DNA from: an uncultured Rubripirellula sp.
Lineage (GTDB): Bacteria > Planctomycetota > Planctomycetia > Pirellulales > Pirellulaceae
Direction: 5' to 3'
Length of the DNA stretch: 64,000 nucleotides
Assembly (NCBI GenBank): GCA_938045805.1
Contig: CALIBL010000035.1
Location: forward strand, 62,001 to 126,000
The notes under the pieces: generated by a model
Seen by the model: the letters and a program-made list of their open reading frames with translations, nothing else
What the model was told of the DNA's origin: nothing
The model's database searches: none
Shown here: piece after piece, positions 27,034 to 37,784 of the stretch
How positions within the stretch are numbered: the stretch's first letter is position 1
How the letters are laid out: each line of letters opens with the position of its first letter
Translations under genes and position numbers: made by a program

Positions 27034-30000
27034 TTACGGTTTGGTGAGCGTTTCATCGAGATTGAGAAGCACGTTTGCGAGCGTCACCAATCTTGCGTCA
27101 CCTTTCTGTAGTCCAGCAGATTCCAGAATCTTTTTCTCTTGGTCACCATCAAATTCCAGCGTCTTATAAAGATCGATGAGTCGATCGATCTCCTGTTCGG
27201 AACCATCTCTGACCAAGGTCATCCGAAAACCGTTTTCAATCCGGCTCCTCAGTTCCTCCGAGGCACTCTCCATACGCCTTGCTAGGCCACCGGCGGCTTC
27301 AAAGAAAGCAACATCATTCAGTGTCACTAAAGCCTGAAGTGGAGTGTTGGTCCGTATGCGTCGAATCTGGCACACTTCACCACTGCCTGAATCAAAAGTC
27401 ATCATTGCAGGGTAAGGACTCGTTCGTTTCTTGTAGGTATAGATCGCTCGTCGATATCGATCTTCACCGGTTGCATTTTTCCATTTTTCACCGCTGTAGG
27501 TGGATTTCCAAATACCATCAGGCTGCGGTGGCATCACCGACGCCCCACCAACACGTTCGGTAAGCAAACCTGACACCGCTAAGGATTGATCTCGCACCAT
27601 TTCAGCGGAAAGACGAAAGCGGGATCCACGACTGAGTAAATCGTTGCGAGGATCAGCCGTTAGCTTCTGCTCCGAGAACCTAGAACTTTGCCGATACGTC
27701 TTGGACATCACAATCGTTTTCAAGAGTTGCTTGACCGACCATCCACCTCTGCGAAATTCAGCAGCAAGCCAATCTAACAATTGCGGATGGGTAGGCATTG
27801 CTCCCTGAGTGCCGAAATCTTCTTCGGTTTCCACGAGGCCGCGACCGAATAGCCTTGCCCAAAAACGATTCACACTTACTCTTGCCGTCAGCGGATTGGA
27901 TTCACTGAGGAGCCAATGCGCTAAACCCAAGCGATTCATGGGTGATCCAACCGGCATCTCTCCAAACTGCTGAGGAACCGCCGCCGTTACGAGTTCTCCG
28001 AGATCGAGAAAATTCCCTCGCTGGTGAATGTTCGTTTCCCGCTGCCGATCGACACCCAATTCCTCCATCACGGGAGTCGTTGGAATGGTTTGTCGCACCA
28101 CACGAATCTCTTGACGTTTAACTTCCAGCTTTTCATTGATGGCCTTTGTCCGAGGATCGATTTCTCGACGATAGACCTCGCGTAGATTCCCACTCGGGTT
28201 TACATCAGGTTTCAACCAAGCACTTGGATAATCACTACAAGATAACTTGAATTGATCGAGGACTAGACCTTGGCCATATTGTTGATCAAATGTCAAACGT
28301 AAGCCCAAGCCTTTACCAGCAGCAATCGGCTCTTCCAGATCGAACACGGCACAGTGGGGTTTGGCCGCATGAGGCGAAAATGCCCAACCGGCGTCCGACT
28401 TTCCATCGATCGCTCGCTCCACTTCCCAGCCACGCTGTGAGAAATCCGCGCGTGGTCGAACCAACTTAAGCGGACTCACCTCTCCATCCGCATCAACCAA
28501 CTCGGCTTTAATCTCGCGCAACGCGACGTTTTTATCTGGCCACCTACCGCCGACCGCCTTCGGCAAAGTATCCAAACGTATCGCGTTGATCGGTACACCG
28601 TCAGGGATCTCCATGGTGATGACCCAAACGTCTTTTTCTGGCAATTCACCCACAACGTCATACTGCCCGTCGCCAACCTCACGCAAAGTCACTCCAGCCT
28701 CAGACTGGAGAGAGCGAAGCTTCATTGGCGGCCACAATGCCCGATCGGTGAACTGTTGCTGCCATTGCTCAAACCCTTGGTCGGACTTCTCATCGACCTT
28801 TTGGTAATCGCTCTCAAGTGCGGTTAACTCGGCCTGCAGCCGATCCAACTCGGTCTGCTGTGCCGCAGTGGGAGTAGGGATGACCGGCTGAGCACGATCG
28901 GCATCTGTCGTCTGATTAAAGAACGCATAGAGCTGATAATATTCAGTTTGGCTGATTGGATCGTATTTATGAGAATGACACTTGGCACATCCGGCAGTAA
29001 GCCCCATCCAGACCTGCATCGTGGTATCAACCCGGTCCTTCACCGCCGCGACGCGAAATTCCTCATCATCAGTTCCACCTTCATCATTCTCCATGGTGTT
29101 GCGATGGAAGGCCGTTGCGAGACGTTGATCAATTGTTGCATCGGGCAATAGATCGCCTGCCAATTGCTCAATCGTAAACTGGTCGTAGGGCATATCGCCA
29201 TTGAACGCATCAATCACCCAATCTCGATAACGCCAAATCGTTCTTTCTCGGTCCTTCTCATATCCTTTGGTATCTGCATACCGAGCCAAATCCAACCACA
29301 TTCTCGCCCAGTGCTCACCAAAGGTCTTTTCCGCAAGCAGTTCATCCACCAACTGTTCGTATGCTTCGTCAGTCGGGTTATCCAGAAACTTCAACCTCAT
29401 GGAATCAGTTGGTGGCAACCCAGTAAGATCTAACGACACGCGTCTGAGCAATTCCCAAGGCAAGGCAGCTTCATTGGGAACCAAACCCGCTCGCTCAAGT
29501 CGCTGAAAAACAAAACGGTCAATGGGATGTTGTGACCAATCGTTCGGCGGTGGGAACACGGCCGAATCACTTGGAACAAATGCCCAATGCTCAACATAAT
29601 CCGCACCACCTTGAATCCACGTTTTCAATGCTGCAAGTTCTGAATCGGTGATGACGTTGCCAGTTTCAGGAGGAGGCATTACCAGTTCAGGATCATCGCT
29701 CTGAATCCGCAAAAGCATTTCGCTTACGTCTGGTTTACCGATCACAATCGCCCCGGAATCGAGTGCCGATTTACGTTGATCAAGCCTCAGATCAGATTCT
29801 CGAGCAGCATCGTCTGGACCATGACATGCCAAACACTTCTCCGTCAGGATGGGTCGCACCACACGACTAAAGACATCTCCTGAATCGTTGGTAAGGTCAT
29901 TTGCAAACAGACTCGGTCCTGTTCCCTGATTTTGCCCGACGACCCCAAGAATGAGAGCCAGAGTGGCGGATAGAACAGGAACCCGGTTCAAAAGCCAAAC

Positions 30001-30042
30001 TTGAATACGTTTCGTGGCGGAAAGTCTCTTCCGGATTAGCAT
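27034..30042 (-). CDS. PSCyt1-DUF1549-DUF1553 exported cytochrome protein
   Basis: About 1002 residues. A signal segment ends near residue 40; PSCyt1 heme motif CLACHGPDDAARESDLRL follows at about 67. The DUF1549 domain includes HPIDRFVFQRLERAGLVPNEAA, RRVSLDLTGLPPT and HWARMWLDLARYADTKGYEKDR; a CAKCHSHKYDPISQTEYYQLYAFFNQ site gives a second heme motif. A discoidin-like or lectin-like insert (WEVERAIDGKSDAGWAF) sits mid-protein. DUF1553 closes it (NRLGLAHWLLSESNPLTARVSVNRFWARLFGRGLVETEEDFGTQG...). Domain order and length are standard. It is exported, probably binds two hemes c, and is paired with the downstream DUF1501 gene. The ATG at 30042 is chosen; 30081 is possible. Confidence 0.88.
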   Translation of the reverse strand: MLIRKRLSATKRIQVWLLNRVPVLSATLALILGVVGQNQGTGPSLFANDLTNDSGDVFSRVVRPILTEKCLACHGPDDAARESDLRLDQRKSALDSGAIVIGKPDVSEMLLRIQSDDPELVMPPPETGNVITDSELAALKTWIQGGADYVEHWAFVPSDSAVFPPPNDWSQHPIDRFVFQRLERAGLVPNEAALPWELLRRVSLDLTGLPPTDSMRLKFLDNPTDEAYEQLVDELLAEKTFGEHWARMWLDLARYADTKGYEKDRERTIWRYRDWVIDAFNGDMPYDQFTIEQLAGDLLPDATIDQRLATAFHRNTMENDEGGTDDEEFRVAAVKDRVDTTMQVWMGLTAGCAKCHSHKYDPISQTEYYQLYAFFNQTTDADRAQPVIPTPTAAQQTELDRLQAELTALESDYQKVDEKSDQGFEQWQQQFTDRALWPPMKLRSLQSEAGVTLREVGDGQYDVVGELPEKDVWVITMEIPDGVPINAIRLDTLPKAVGGRWPDKNVALREIKAELVDADGEVSPLKLVRPRADFSQRGWEVERAIDGKSDAGWAFSPHAAKPHCAVFDLEEPIAAGKGLGLRLTFDQQYGQGLVLDQFKLSCSDYPSAWLKPDVNPSGNLREVYRREIDPRTKAINEKLEVKRQEIRVVRQTIPTTPVMEELGVDRQRETNIHQRGNFLDLGELVTAAVPQQFGEMPVGSPMNRLGLAHWLLSESNPLTARVSVNRFWARLFGRGLVETEEDFGTQGAMPTHPQLLDWLAAEFRRGGWSVKQLLKTIVMSKTYRQSSRFSEQKLTADPRNDLLSRGSRFRLSAEMVRDQSLAVSGLLTERVGGASVMPPQPDGIWKSTYSGEKWKNATGEDRYRRAIYTYKKRTSPYPAMMTFDSGSGEVCQIRRIRTNTPLQALVTLNDVAFFEAAGGLARRMESASEELRSRIENGFRMTLVRDGSEQEIDRLIDLYKTLEFDGDQEKKILESAGLQKGDARLVTLANVLLNLDETLTKP

Positions 30043-30423
30043 TGATCGACAATACAAGGCGGGGAAATGGACGGACAACATCAACCACCAGCGGGCATAA
30101 GTTCATGCCACATGGTTTAGAATTTGGCTGATCATTCTCAACACTACAATTCATCCTCCCACTATACCGCATACCGTGATTTGAATTGACCATTCACCAC
30201 TTAATCGCAGCAGAGGAAGATGAAACAGACGCACTTTCGCCAGAACTCGCGTGGCCAAAACCTATACAGGCACAAGCATGCCCCGCTCAATGGCTGCGTC
30301 ATACTACACAAATGACGCTCATGCAGACGAATCTCGCTTGAACCGCTAAACTTCTCGAGTCAAAAAAACACAAGCATTAAACGTTCCCCGCCAAAGTATC
30401 CCACCTGATTCAACCGTCCCAAC
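30043..30423. other. Divergent intergenic region
   Basis: About 380 bases separating the minus-strand DUF1553 gene from the plus-strand dehydrogenase-cytochrome gene. Promoters for both should lie here. I found no clear motif, hairpin or RNA gene. Confidence 0.4.
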
Positions 30424-33400
30424 ATGCAAAAAAACAACAACTCCCTTGCTTTCTCTCCATTCGCGTATGTTGCAGTCGCGATCCTTCTATGCGCGATACC
30501 GAATCAGTCCCAAGCTCAATCGTCGACCCCCAAAGCCCCCACACCTGCGCTTCGTGCATTGCTGATCACCGGTGGTTGCTGCCATGATTACGAAGGTCAG
30601 CAGAAAGCATTGAAAGAAGGTATCCAAGCGAGGGCGAACGTCAAGGTCGACGTTTACTGGACAGACAACTCAACCACAGCACCCGTCTTCCCACTCTATG
30701 CCAAATTGAATTGGGCCGAAGAATACGATGTGATCATTCACGACGAATGCGGGGCAAGCATTAACGATCCGGCGTTGGTGAATCGAATCGTCCAAGTCCA
30801 CAAGCGACTCCCAGCGGTGCATCTTCACTGCGCAATGCATAGCTTCCGTACCGGTGGAGACGAATGGTTCCAACACCTTGGCCTTCAATCTACGGGACAT
30901 GGACCACAGCAGCCGATCGAGATTTTGTTTAACAATGAACCACACCCGATCACAAAGGGTTTATCCGATTGGACGACCGGCAACGAAGAGCTTTACAACA
31001 ACGTAAAACTGTTTGGCGCGAAACCGTTGGCGATAGGAAAACAAAGCATCCCAGGATCACCACCCCGAGTGGATCAGGCGGTCGTTGCATGGACCAACGA
31101 AACCCAAGGTGCGAGAAGTTTCAGTACGACGCTGGGTCACAACACCTCCACGGTTCGGGACGATCGTTACTTGGATCTTGTCACAAGGGGACTGCTTTGG
31201 GCGTGCGATCAACTTAACGAAGAAAACCTGGTGCCTTATCAGGGCGAGCAGACCACCACCTTCATCGATAAAAACAAATACACCGCCAAACAAGGGAATG
31301 AACTTGGCAAGGCGCCGCCCAATGCAACACTGGTCAAAGTGACCGCTTCGAGTACACAGAATGGCCATCCGGCATATCACGCCATCGATGGAAAAAACTC
31401 GACAAGATGGTGTGCAGACGGGGCATCCTATCCACAATCAATCACCTTGGAATTTGAGAAACCACAATCTCTTTCAGAACTCCGCATCCAATGGGAGTTT
31501 GAAGATCGAGAGTACGAAGCTTTAGTCGAAGGCGAGGTCGAATCGGGTACTTGGTCCACTCTTTATGAGGGACCCTTAAAGGGTGATCAAACGGTAAGCC
31601 TGAAGCCGGATCAATCGCTGAGTCGGATGCGGATAACCGGTCTAAAATCGATGCGTGGTGGCTGGTGCAGCATCAAAGAAGTCGCACCAAAAGGAAGTGC
31701 AATCTCTTCAATCTGGCCAGCCGACCCAGCGTTAAAGGATCGTTTTGAGCCCCTGCAAGCCGAACGATACGAGAGCGAGGGAAATACAACACCAGAGATT
31801 GCGTCTCTGACCCCAGAGCAAGAAGCTGAGATCCTTCGGGAGGTAAAAGTACCGGAAGGTTTCAAGGTCACCCTCTTTGCAGCTCCACCTGCGGTCAATT
31901 ATCCGGTCTTTGTCGCTGCGAGTGTGGACGGAACACTGTATGTCAGCTCTGATGGAAACGGCTCACTGGGACGCGACCCTTCGCGTGGCAGAATCATTCG
32001 ACTTCGCGATATCGATGGCGATGGCAGGGCAGATGAAACAAAAGTCTTCTGCGAAATCGATGCACCACGCGGATTACTTTGGGACCGCGATCGACTCTTT
32101 GTGATGCACCCGCCAAACCTCAGTGTCTTCCTTGACCATGATCAAGACGGTGTTGCTGACGAGCAGAGAACGCTCGTCAAAAATCTAGCCTTCGGTTACG
32201 AAGATCGACCTGCAGACCACACGACCAACGGCCTGTCCATGGGCGTCGATGGCTGGCTCTACATCGCAGGTGGCGACTTTGGTTTCATCAATGCTCAAGG
32301 AACCGATGGCACGACCCTAACTCACCGTGGTGGCGGAGTGATACGCGTGCGTCCCGACGGATCACAACTGCAACTCTATTCCACGGGAACCCGAAACATT
32401 TTGGAAGTTGCGATTAGCCCAGCCATGGAAATGTTCGCGCGTGACAACACGAACGATGGCGGCGGTTGGGATGTCCGCCTGCATCACTTTACCGGCAGTG
32501 AAGATCACGGATATCCAAGACTGTACAAGAACTTCAATCAAGAATGCATCCAACCACTGGCCGATTACGGTGGCGGTTCAGGTTGCGGGGCCGTCTACAT
32601 CGCTGAACCTGGGTTTGGCAAATGGGGTGACGCTCCCTTCACCGCGGATTGGGGAACCGGTGCCCTCTATCACCATCAGGTGGCGCGTTCCGGATCAAGC
32701 TTCAAAGAGACACAGGCACCGCAGCCGTTTGTCCGCCTCACTCGACCAACCGATGCTGACATCGATGGAAACAGTCGACTCTACTGCGCCAGCTGGAAGG
32801 GAGCCACATTCAATTGGAACGGACCTAATGTTGGGTATATCGTCTGTGTTCAACCAGCAGCTTATGTTCCTCCTCAAATGCCCAATTTTAAAGAGCTTAC
32901 CAATGAGAAACTGGTTGCCCTGTTTGACTCCCCGAGTCACCGTCGGCGATTGGCAGCCCAAAGGGAACTCTTTTACCGAGGTAGTGAATTATCGGAGCAG
33001 TTACACCAAAGGGCGATCGAGCAACGCCCCGGTGAACGCAACCTACTTGATCACCTACAGACCGCCGCAACGAATCAAGAATGCATCGCCGCCTTGTCAC
33101 ATCACGACCCGGTTGTACAGCACACCGCCATTCGTGTGCTCGCGAAACGAGGCGCCGCTTCAGAGTGTTTCTCAGCATTGAATCAAAATCCAACCAATGC
33201 GACCAATTTACTGAGAGCCTTAGCGATGATGCATCGACCTGATGTCGTAGACGAACTCGTTAAAAGGATTGACCAAAGCAGCGGAGACAAACAGGAAGCG
33301 ATCTTTGCTGCACTTTGCCGGCTACACTTTAAGGAAGGTGACTGGAAAGGTGATTCTTGGGGCACTCGTCCAGACACGCGGGGTCCCTACTACCAGCCTG

Positions 33401-34638
33401 AACCTTGGGATAAATCTGAAACGATCCGAAGCAAGCTCGAACAAATCCTGAACCAATCGTCGGCTCAGCAGGCATCAGAACTGGTGCGAATGATGCGAGC
33501 AAACCGCATCCAGTCTGATCGTGCGATCGACAAGATGATTCAACTGGCTATCGCCGACCCTGCGGACGTTGATGAGACGCTAGAACAACTAATCCAAGCT
33601 CCCAATCTTCCGCAATCAATTAATGAACTGGTTGCTGTTGTCGCTGGAATTGAAAACCTCTCCACGGAATCACTTCTTAATACGTTGCAGTTAATCGGTC
33701 GTCGTGATGTCCAACGAGTCCCAAGCCAGTTTTTCAAAATTTTGTCGAAATTAACAAAACAGGCAACTGACACTTCTACCGGCAGACGGGTCGCTGAGAT
33801 ACTAACTGCAAGCCCCAACACGGAGTACTTTTTCACCGCTGCCTATGCGAGTAACAAGTCACAAAACACGACGAATCATGACAACACAATCAGCGACTGG
33901 ACTTTAACACTCACGGTTGCGGCAAACAGTAAAACCAGCGCCGAGCAACAATCCGTCGCGAAGCAGCGAATTGCCACAGGATTGGAAAAAATCAATTCAC
34001 AGGCCACGATCATCCGCTCGGCCATCTGGATCGCCAGTCGCGAGTTGGACACAGCGATTTGGAACTTGCAACAGTCAACTGATCCCGCCATCTCGGAACT
34101 AGCGAAGAACGCAGTTGCATCACTTAAAATCGAAGCACCCAAGGACGATAAAACCGCTTTGATCAAGTCTCTTGCACTGGACAATGCGATTCAACTGGTG
34201 ACGAACACACCGGGGAACGCTTCACTTGGCAAAAGCATTTTCGATAAAGCAAAGTGTGCAACGTGTCATACCGTATCACAATCTGACCCGCAGAAAGGCC
34301 CATACCTAGGTAATATCGCAAAGACTTATAAGCGTCCAGACCTTGCGATTGCCGTCTTGCAGCCCGAGAAAACAATTGCCCAAGGATTCGCTACCAACTC
34401 TTTCCTTACCGTTGATGGGCTCGTCCTTACAGGTTTCGTAACGGACGAACAAAATGACCGTGTCGTCATTCGGGACCAAGAGGGCAAAGAATACACCATT
34501 TTCAAAAATGACATTGAGGTCAGAAAGAAACTCCCCACGTCCATGATGCCAAATGGCATCTTGAACGACTTCACCGTTTTTGAAGCCTCTTCCCTAATTG
34601 AATACTTGACTTCGATTGCGGAGAAGCAAGCAAACTGA
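30424..34638 (+). CDS. ThuA-discoidin-PVC dehydrogenase-cytochrome c fusion
   Basis: 1404 residues. A signal peptide (about 1-31) leads to a ThuA-like domain (about 42-285, opening ALLITGGCCHDYEGQQKAL, with PVFPLY... and a WTNETQGARSFSTTLGHN core). An F5/8-type discoidin domain follows (about 300-425, HAIDGKNSTRWCADGASYPQSITLEF). A PVC-type membrane-bound dehydrogenase propeller spans about 460-830 (VKVPEGFKVTLFAAPP...RIIRLRDIDGDGRADET, with repeated DG-type turns). A helical region precedes a cytochrome c module, C1278-A-T-C-H1282, with GPYLGNIAKTYKRPDLAIAVLQPEKTIAQGF typical of the TIGR02603-like heme domain. This is an exported electron-transferring sugar/alcohol dehydrogenase candidate with a sugar-binding front. 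It stands alone. Confidence 0.88.
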   Translation: MQKNNNSLAFSPFAYVAVAILLCAIPNQSQAQSSTPKAPTPALRALLITGGCCHDYEGQQKALKEGIQARANVKVDVYWTDNSTTAPVFPLYAKLNWAEEYDVIIHDECGASINDPALVNRIVQVHKRLPAVHLHCAMHSFRTGGDEWFQHLGLQSTGHGPQQPIEILFNNEPHPITKGLSDWTTGNEELYNNVKLFGAKPLAIGKQSIPGSPPRVDQAVVAWTNETQGARSFSTTLGHNTSTVRDDRYLDLVTRGLLWACDQLNEENLVPYQGEQTTTFIDKNKYTAKQGNELGKAPPNATLVKVTASSTQNGHPAYHAIDGKNSTRWCADGASYPQSITLEFEKPQSLSELRIQWEFEDREYEALVEGEVESGTWSTLYEGPLKGDQTVSLKPDQSLSRMRITGLKSMRGGWCSIKEVAPKGSAISSIWPADPALKDRFEPLQAERYESEGNTTPEIASLTPEQEAEILREVKVPEGFKVTLFAAPPAVNYPVFVAASVDGTLYVSSDGNGSLGRDPSRGRIIRLRDIDGDGRADETKVFCEIDAPRGLLWDRDRLFVMHPPNLSVFLDHDQDGVADEQRTLVKNLAFGYEDRPADHTTNGLSMGVDGWLYIAGGDFGFINAQGTDGTTLTHRGGGVIRVRPDGSQLQLYSTGTRNILEVAISPAMEMFARDNTNDGGGWDVRLHHFTGSEDHGYPRLYKNFNQECIQPLADYGGGSGCGAVYIAEPGFGKWGDAPFTADWGTGALYHHQVARSGSSFKETQAPQPFVRLTRPTDADIDGNSRLYCASWKGATFNWNGPNVGYIVCVQPAAYVPPQMPNFKELTNEKLVALFDSPSHRRRLAAQRELFYRGSELSEQLHQRAIEQRPGERNLLDHLQTAATNQECIAALSHHDPVVQHTAIRVLAKRGAASECFSALNQNPTNATNLLRALAMMHRPDVVDELVKRIDQSSGDKQEAIFAALCRLHFKEGDWKGDSWGTRPDTRGPYYQPEPWDKSETIRSKLEQILNQSSAQQASELVRMMRANRIQSDRAIDKMIQLAIADPADVDETLEQLIQAPNLPQSINELVAVVAGIENLSTESLLNTLQLIGRRDVQRVPSQFFKILSKLTKQATDTSTGRRVAEILTASPNTEYFFTAAYASNKSQNTTNHDNTISDWTLTLTVAANSKTSAEQQSVAKQRIATGLEKINSQATIIRSAIWIASRELDTAIWNLQQSTDPAISELAKNAVASLKIEAPKDDKTALIKSLALDNAIQLVTNTPGNASLGKSIFDKAKCATCHTVSQSDPQKGPYLGNIAKTYKRPDLAIAVLQPEKTIAQGFATNSFLTVDGLVLTGFVTDEQNDRVVIRDQEGKEYTIFKNDIEVRKKLPTSMMPNGILNDFTVFEASSLIEYLTSIAEKQAN

Positions 34639-34688
34639 TTGCCAAACCACGTCAGAGATTTACCGAACCGAAACCCTACGTTGTCAAC

Positions 34689-35684
34689 TTAACGTCTACC
34701 GCCGTTAAGCTGAAACTGTTTGGCGTGAAACGACATGATTTGCATGCCAGCCTTCTCATAAATCTGGATTGCACTGTGCTCTGCACCCGGAACGATAAGG
34801 GATTCGTGCTCGATTTCCAATTGATCCAAATGTTTCATCCACTCGAGATTATTTGAGTAGTTAAAACCTTTATCCCCAACATGTACAAGAATACTCAAAC
34901 GGGGTGTTTCACCATCGACCTTCATCCGATTGGCGTAAGCAGCAGCAAGGTCCCAAGTATTGTCGCCTTCGGCAAAGACTAATCGTTCAGACTCCGCACC
35001 TCCATTTTCTGAGATCTTTTTCTCAGTCGCATGACCACCACCGCCCGGTGACGCACTGCAGAACAATTCTGGATATCGAAACATCAATCTCGCGGTGCCT
35101 CTCCCACCCTGCGAGAACCCCTCGATGGCTCGTCCACCTCGATTCGCCACCGTTCGATAATTTTGATCAACATGTGGAATCAACTCCTTAATAAACACGT
35201 CCGCACCTTGCGATCCAATATCACTTGGAAGGTTGTAGTGGCTCACCGGACCTCCATTTACGAAAACGTAAATCATCGGTGGTACCTCACTGGACCTGAT
35301 CGCCGAATCAATCTTTTCCGAAAGCCGAATCGCCTTCTTTTCACTCCCCGGTCTACCGCCATGCAAGTAATAGACAACCGGAAAATCCTTGCTCCTCCAT
35401 TCTGGCTTTGAATACTGTGGCGGTAGATAAATACAAAATCCGACATCGCGTTTCATGGAGGGACTTTCGAAAGTCGCATGCTGTAGAAACGGATACCTCA
35501 ACCGTTCTTGATCCGTGAGAGGATTGACCCATCGAAACGGATTGGGTGTTTTTTTCTTCTCGCTCTGCTGCGAGTAAACATCACAGCTATTTCCAAAAAC
35601 CTGGAAAGCTAGAAGGATCACACCAATGAAAGATTTGCGTGAGAATGAATTGACATTTTTTGGCAGGCTATACAAAGTCTTCAT
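34689..35684 (-). CDS. Exported alpha/beta-hydrolase esterase
   Basis: About 331 residues. A signal peptide lies within MKTLYSLP...SFIGVILLAFQVFGNSCDVYSQ. The esterase D/enterochelin-esterase-like fold shows FPVVYYLHGG, PPMIYVFVNGG, the nucleophile elbow GFSQGG, and PGAEHSAIQIYEKAG with the catalytic His. Members deacylate sugars or phenolic esters; acetyl or feruloyl groups on polysaccharide would fit here. It is the last gene of a minus-strand run (fuconate dehydratase-like, triple fusion, sulfatase, esterase), 97 bases after the sulfatase, and converges with the dehydrogenase-cytochrome fusion. The ATG at 35684 gives the best signal peptide; 35693 is equally possible. Confidence 0.83.
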   Translation of the reverse strand: MKTLYSLPKNVNSFSRKSFIGVILLAFQVFGNSCDVYSQQSEKKKTPNPFRWVNPLTDQERLRYPFLQHATFESPSMKRDVGFCIYLPPQYSKPEWRSKDFPVVYYLHGGRPGSEKKAIRLSEKIDSAIRSSEVPPMIYVFVNGGPVSHYNLPSDIGSQGADVFIKELIPHVDQNYRTVANRGGRAIEGFSQGGRGTARLMFRYPELFCSASPGGGGHATEKKISENGGAESERLVFAEGDNTWDLAAAYANRMKVDGETPRLSILVHVGDKGFNYSNNLEWMKHLDQLEIEHESLIVPGAEHSAIQIYEKAGMQIMSFHAKQFQLNGGRR

Positions 35685-35781
35685 TGAATCCATCTCAATA
35701 GCGAATAAACGGCAACAGAATCGGGATCGAATCAACTCGAGAGTTTGAAATCAATCTCTGAATAATAACGTGAGCGAAGAG

Positions 35782-37758
35782 TTAACGATTCGAGTCCCCC
35801 GTCTCGATCTGCAACTTGCTGACAATGCCGCGTAGTGGATTGGGAGCCTCATAATCCCCTGCGGCAGACAGATCATCAAATCCAACGCTCAGCCCATCTT
35901 TCGGTTGAATGGTTATCAAACCGGGAGAAGGAATTTTTGCCGCTCGCTTCCCATCCACTGCAATTTCGAGGCTCCCATCACTCAACCACGCTTCCACTCG
36001 GCAATCACTCGGTAAAGCGACATCACCTTGAACTCGCGTCACAACACCATTTCGACGGACATCAAATGCGAGCCGGCGATCCACAACATGCAACGCGTAA
36101 CCGTGCTCCCTGCCGCCTTGAGCGGCAATCACCCCATCACCACTCAATTTCTCAATCTCAGCCAGGATGTGTACCGACGAGTTAGCAACGCGGGGTGTTT
36201 CAATGTTGAATTTTGGCTGAGTGCTGTGACTGAGCCTCGCTCGGGTAGCATCCCTCGAAATTGGTTTTGGATACTGCTCTAGAATCCTTACGAGTTCGCG
36301 AACAACAACCGGTTCTTTTGCCGCAAGGTTTCGGGTTTCATTGGGATCTTCCTTGTAGTCATACAACTCATACTCCGCGTTTTCAATCGGGGCGTCCTCC
36401 CCAAGCCACTGAACGAGACGGTAACGCTCGGTGCGAATCGCACGCCCAAGCTTTCTCCTGGGGTACGCATGGTACGCGTGATCCCTCACTCGTGCCTCAG
36501 GATCTTTGAGAACAGGAACGAGGCTAACACCATCGAGTGATTGCGGTACGTCGGCTGGAGGAAGTCCGGCAAGCTCAACCAGAGTTGGGAAAACATCAAC
36601 ACTTTCGGCAAGCTGTTGTGTTGAGGTACCGGCAGGAATCTTACCCGGTGCAGAAAATAGAATAGGAATCCGGTTCGCCTGCTCATAATTCGTGTGTTTG
36701 GTCCATATCCCGAGATCACCAAGGTGAAATCCGTGATCCCCCCAAAGCACGACAATCGTTTCTTCAGACAATTTCAAACGATCAAGTTCGGAAAGCACCT
36801 TCCCAATCTGAGCATCGACATAGCTCATGCTGGCGTAATAGCCATGAATTAAATCTCGCTTGAGTTCTTCACTGAACGCTTCATTGGCATCCGTGGGGAC
36901 CGGTTTGTAATTACTGATCTCACCCCCACGTTTTCCAGCGACACCGGGCGAGTCCACTGGAAGATCCTCATGGGTCGGCATCGGTAAATCTTCGCGACGA
37001 TAAAGATCCCAATATTTCTTTGGAGCGCTAAACGGCAAATGTGGACGCGCGAAACCGGCCACAATAAAAAAGGGAGTTCCATCCGCTGCACGACGTCGTT
37101 TCGCTGCAGCGAGACGATCAACCGTTTCAGCAGCTACACGACCATCGGCATACTTAATATCCGCAACCTCGGGCGATTCAAAAGCTGCCCCCCGCGGTAA
37201 GGAGCGAATCTGCCCAAGTTTTTGATTCGTGAAATAGGCCTCTTCTCGCGTAAGCATTCCCCCGCCAGTACTTGCAGGATCGAGATACTCAATCACTTTG
37301 TCGTGAAAATGCGGCACCATAAAGGAAGCTGGGTCACCATGGTTTCCATGCCCAATATGAAAGACCTTACCCAAAGACTCCGTTCGGTAGCCGTGGCTAG
37401 CGAAGTATTGGGGTAGCGTTATTGCATTGGGAAGGATCTCGCGCAACTGACTCCCAAGTCCGTACAGGCCCGTGGATGTCGAATGGGCACCAAGCATCAA
37501 GGTGAATCGAGATGGAGCGCAAACGGCCTGATTGCAGTACGCGAGTTCAAACTTCATGCCACGCGATGCCAAGCGATCCATATTGGGCGTGACTGCGATT
37601 TCATCTCGGTAACAACCCATCACTGGCTTCAGGTCATCCACAAGAATCATCAAGACATTGGGACGCTCAGCTGCATCAATCACAGATCTACCGAGCGACC
37701 CAAAGATGGACAAACCAACGATGAAACAACCGACCGAGATACGAAAAGTGCTTGACAT
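35782..37758 (-). CDS. Exported iduronate-2-sulfatase-like sulfatase with C-terminal lectin-like domain
   Basis: 658 residues. A signal peptide (about 1-30) precedes RPNVLMILVDDLKP (metal Asp 41-42) and the canonical formylglycine site C80-A-P-S-R84 in CNQAVCAPSRFTLMLG, typical of IDS-like sulfatases. Later metal residues appear in LWGDHGFHLGDLG and WTKHTNYEQANRIPI. After the sulfatase domain (to about 500), a 150-residue beta-rich tail (ANSSVHILAEIEKLSGDGVIAAQGG...GYALHVVDRRLAFDVRR) looks like a laminin-G/concanavalin-type domain. IDS-like enzymes remove 2-O-sulfate; the substrate here is open. The gene is 41 bases after the triple fusion on the same strand, so co-transcription is likely. 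Confidence 0.9.
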   Translation of the reverse strand: MSSTFRISVGCFIVGLSIFGSLGRSVIDAAERPNVLMILVDDLKPVMGCYRDEIAVTPNMDRLASRGMKFELAYCNQAVCAPSRFTLMLGAHSTSTGLYGLGSQLREILPNAITLPQYFASHGYRTESLGKVFHIGHGNHGDPASFMVPHFHDKVIEYLDPASTGGGMLTREEAYFTNQKLGQIRSLPRGAAFESPEVADIKYADGRVAAETVDRLAAAKRRRAADGTPFFIVAGFARPHLPFSAPKKYWDLYRREDLPMPTHEDLPVDSPGVAGKRGGEISNYKPVPTDANEAFSEELKRDLIHGYYASMSYVDAQIGKVLSELDRLKLSEETIVVLWGDHGFHLGDLGIWTKHTNYEQANRIPILFSAPGKIPAGTSTQQLAESVDVFPTLVELAGLPPADVPQSLDGVSLVPVLKDPEARVRDHAYHAYPRRKLGRAIRTERYRLVQWLGEDAPIENAEYELYDYKEDPNETRNLAAKEPVVVRELVRILEQYPKPISRDATRARLSHSTQPKFNIETPRVANSSVHILAEIEKLSGDGVIAAQGGREHGYALHVVDRRLAFDVRRNGVVTRVQGDVALPSDCRVEAWLSDGSLEIAVDGKRAAKIPSPGLITIQPKDGLSVGFDDLSAAGDYEAPNPLRGIVSKLQIETGDSNR

Positions 37759-37784
37759 AAACTACTACTAATTGAATGAAAACT

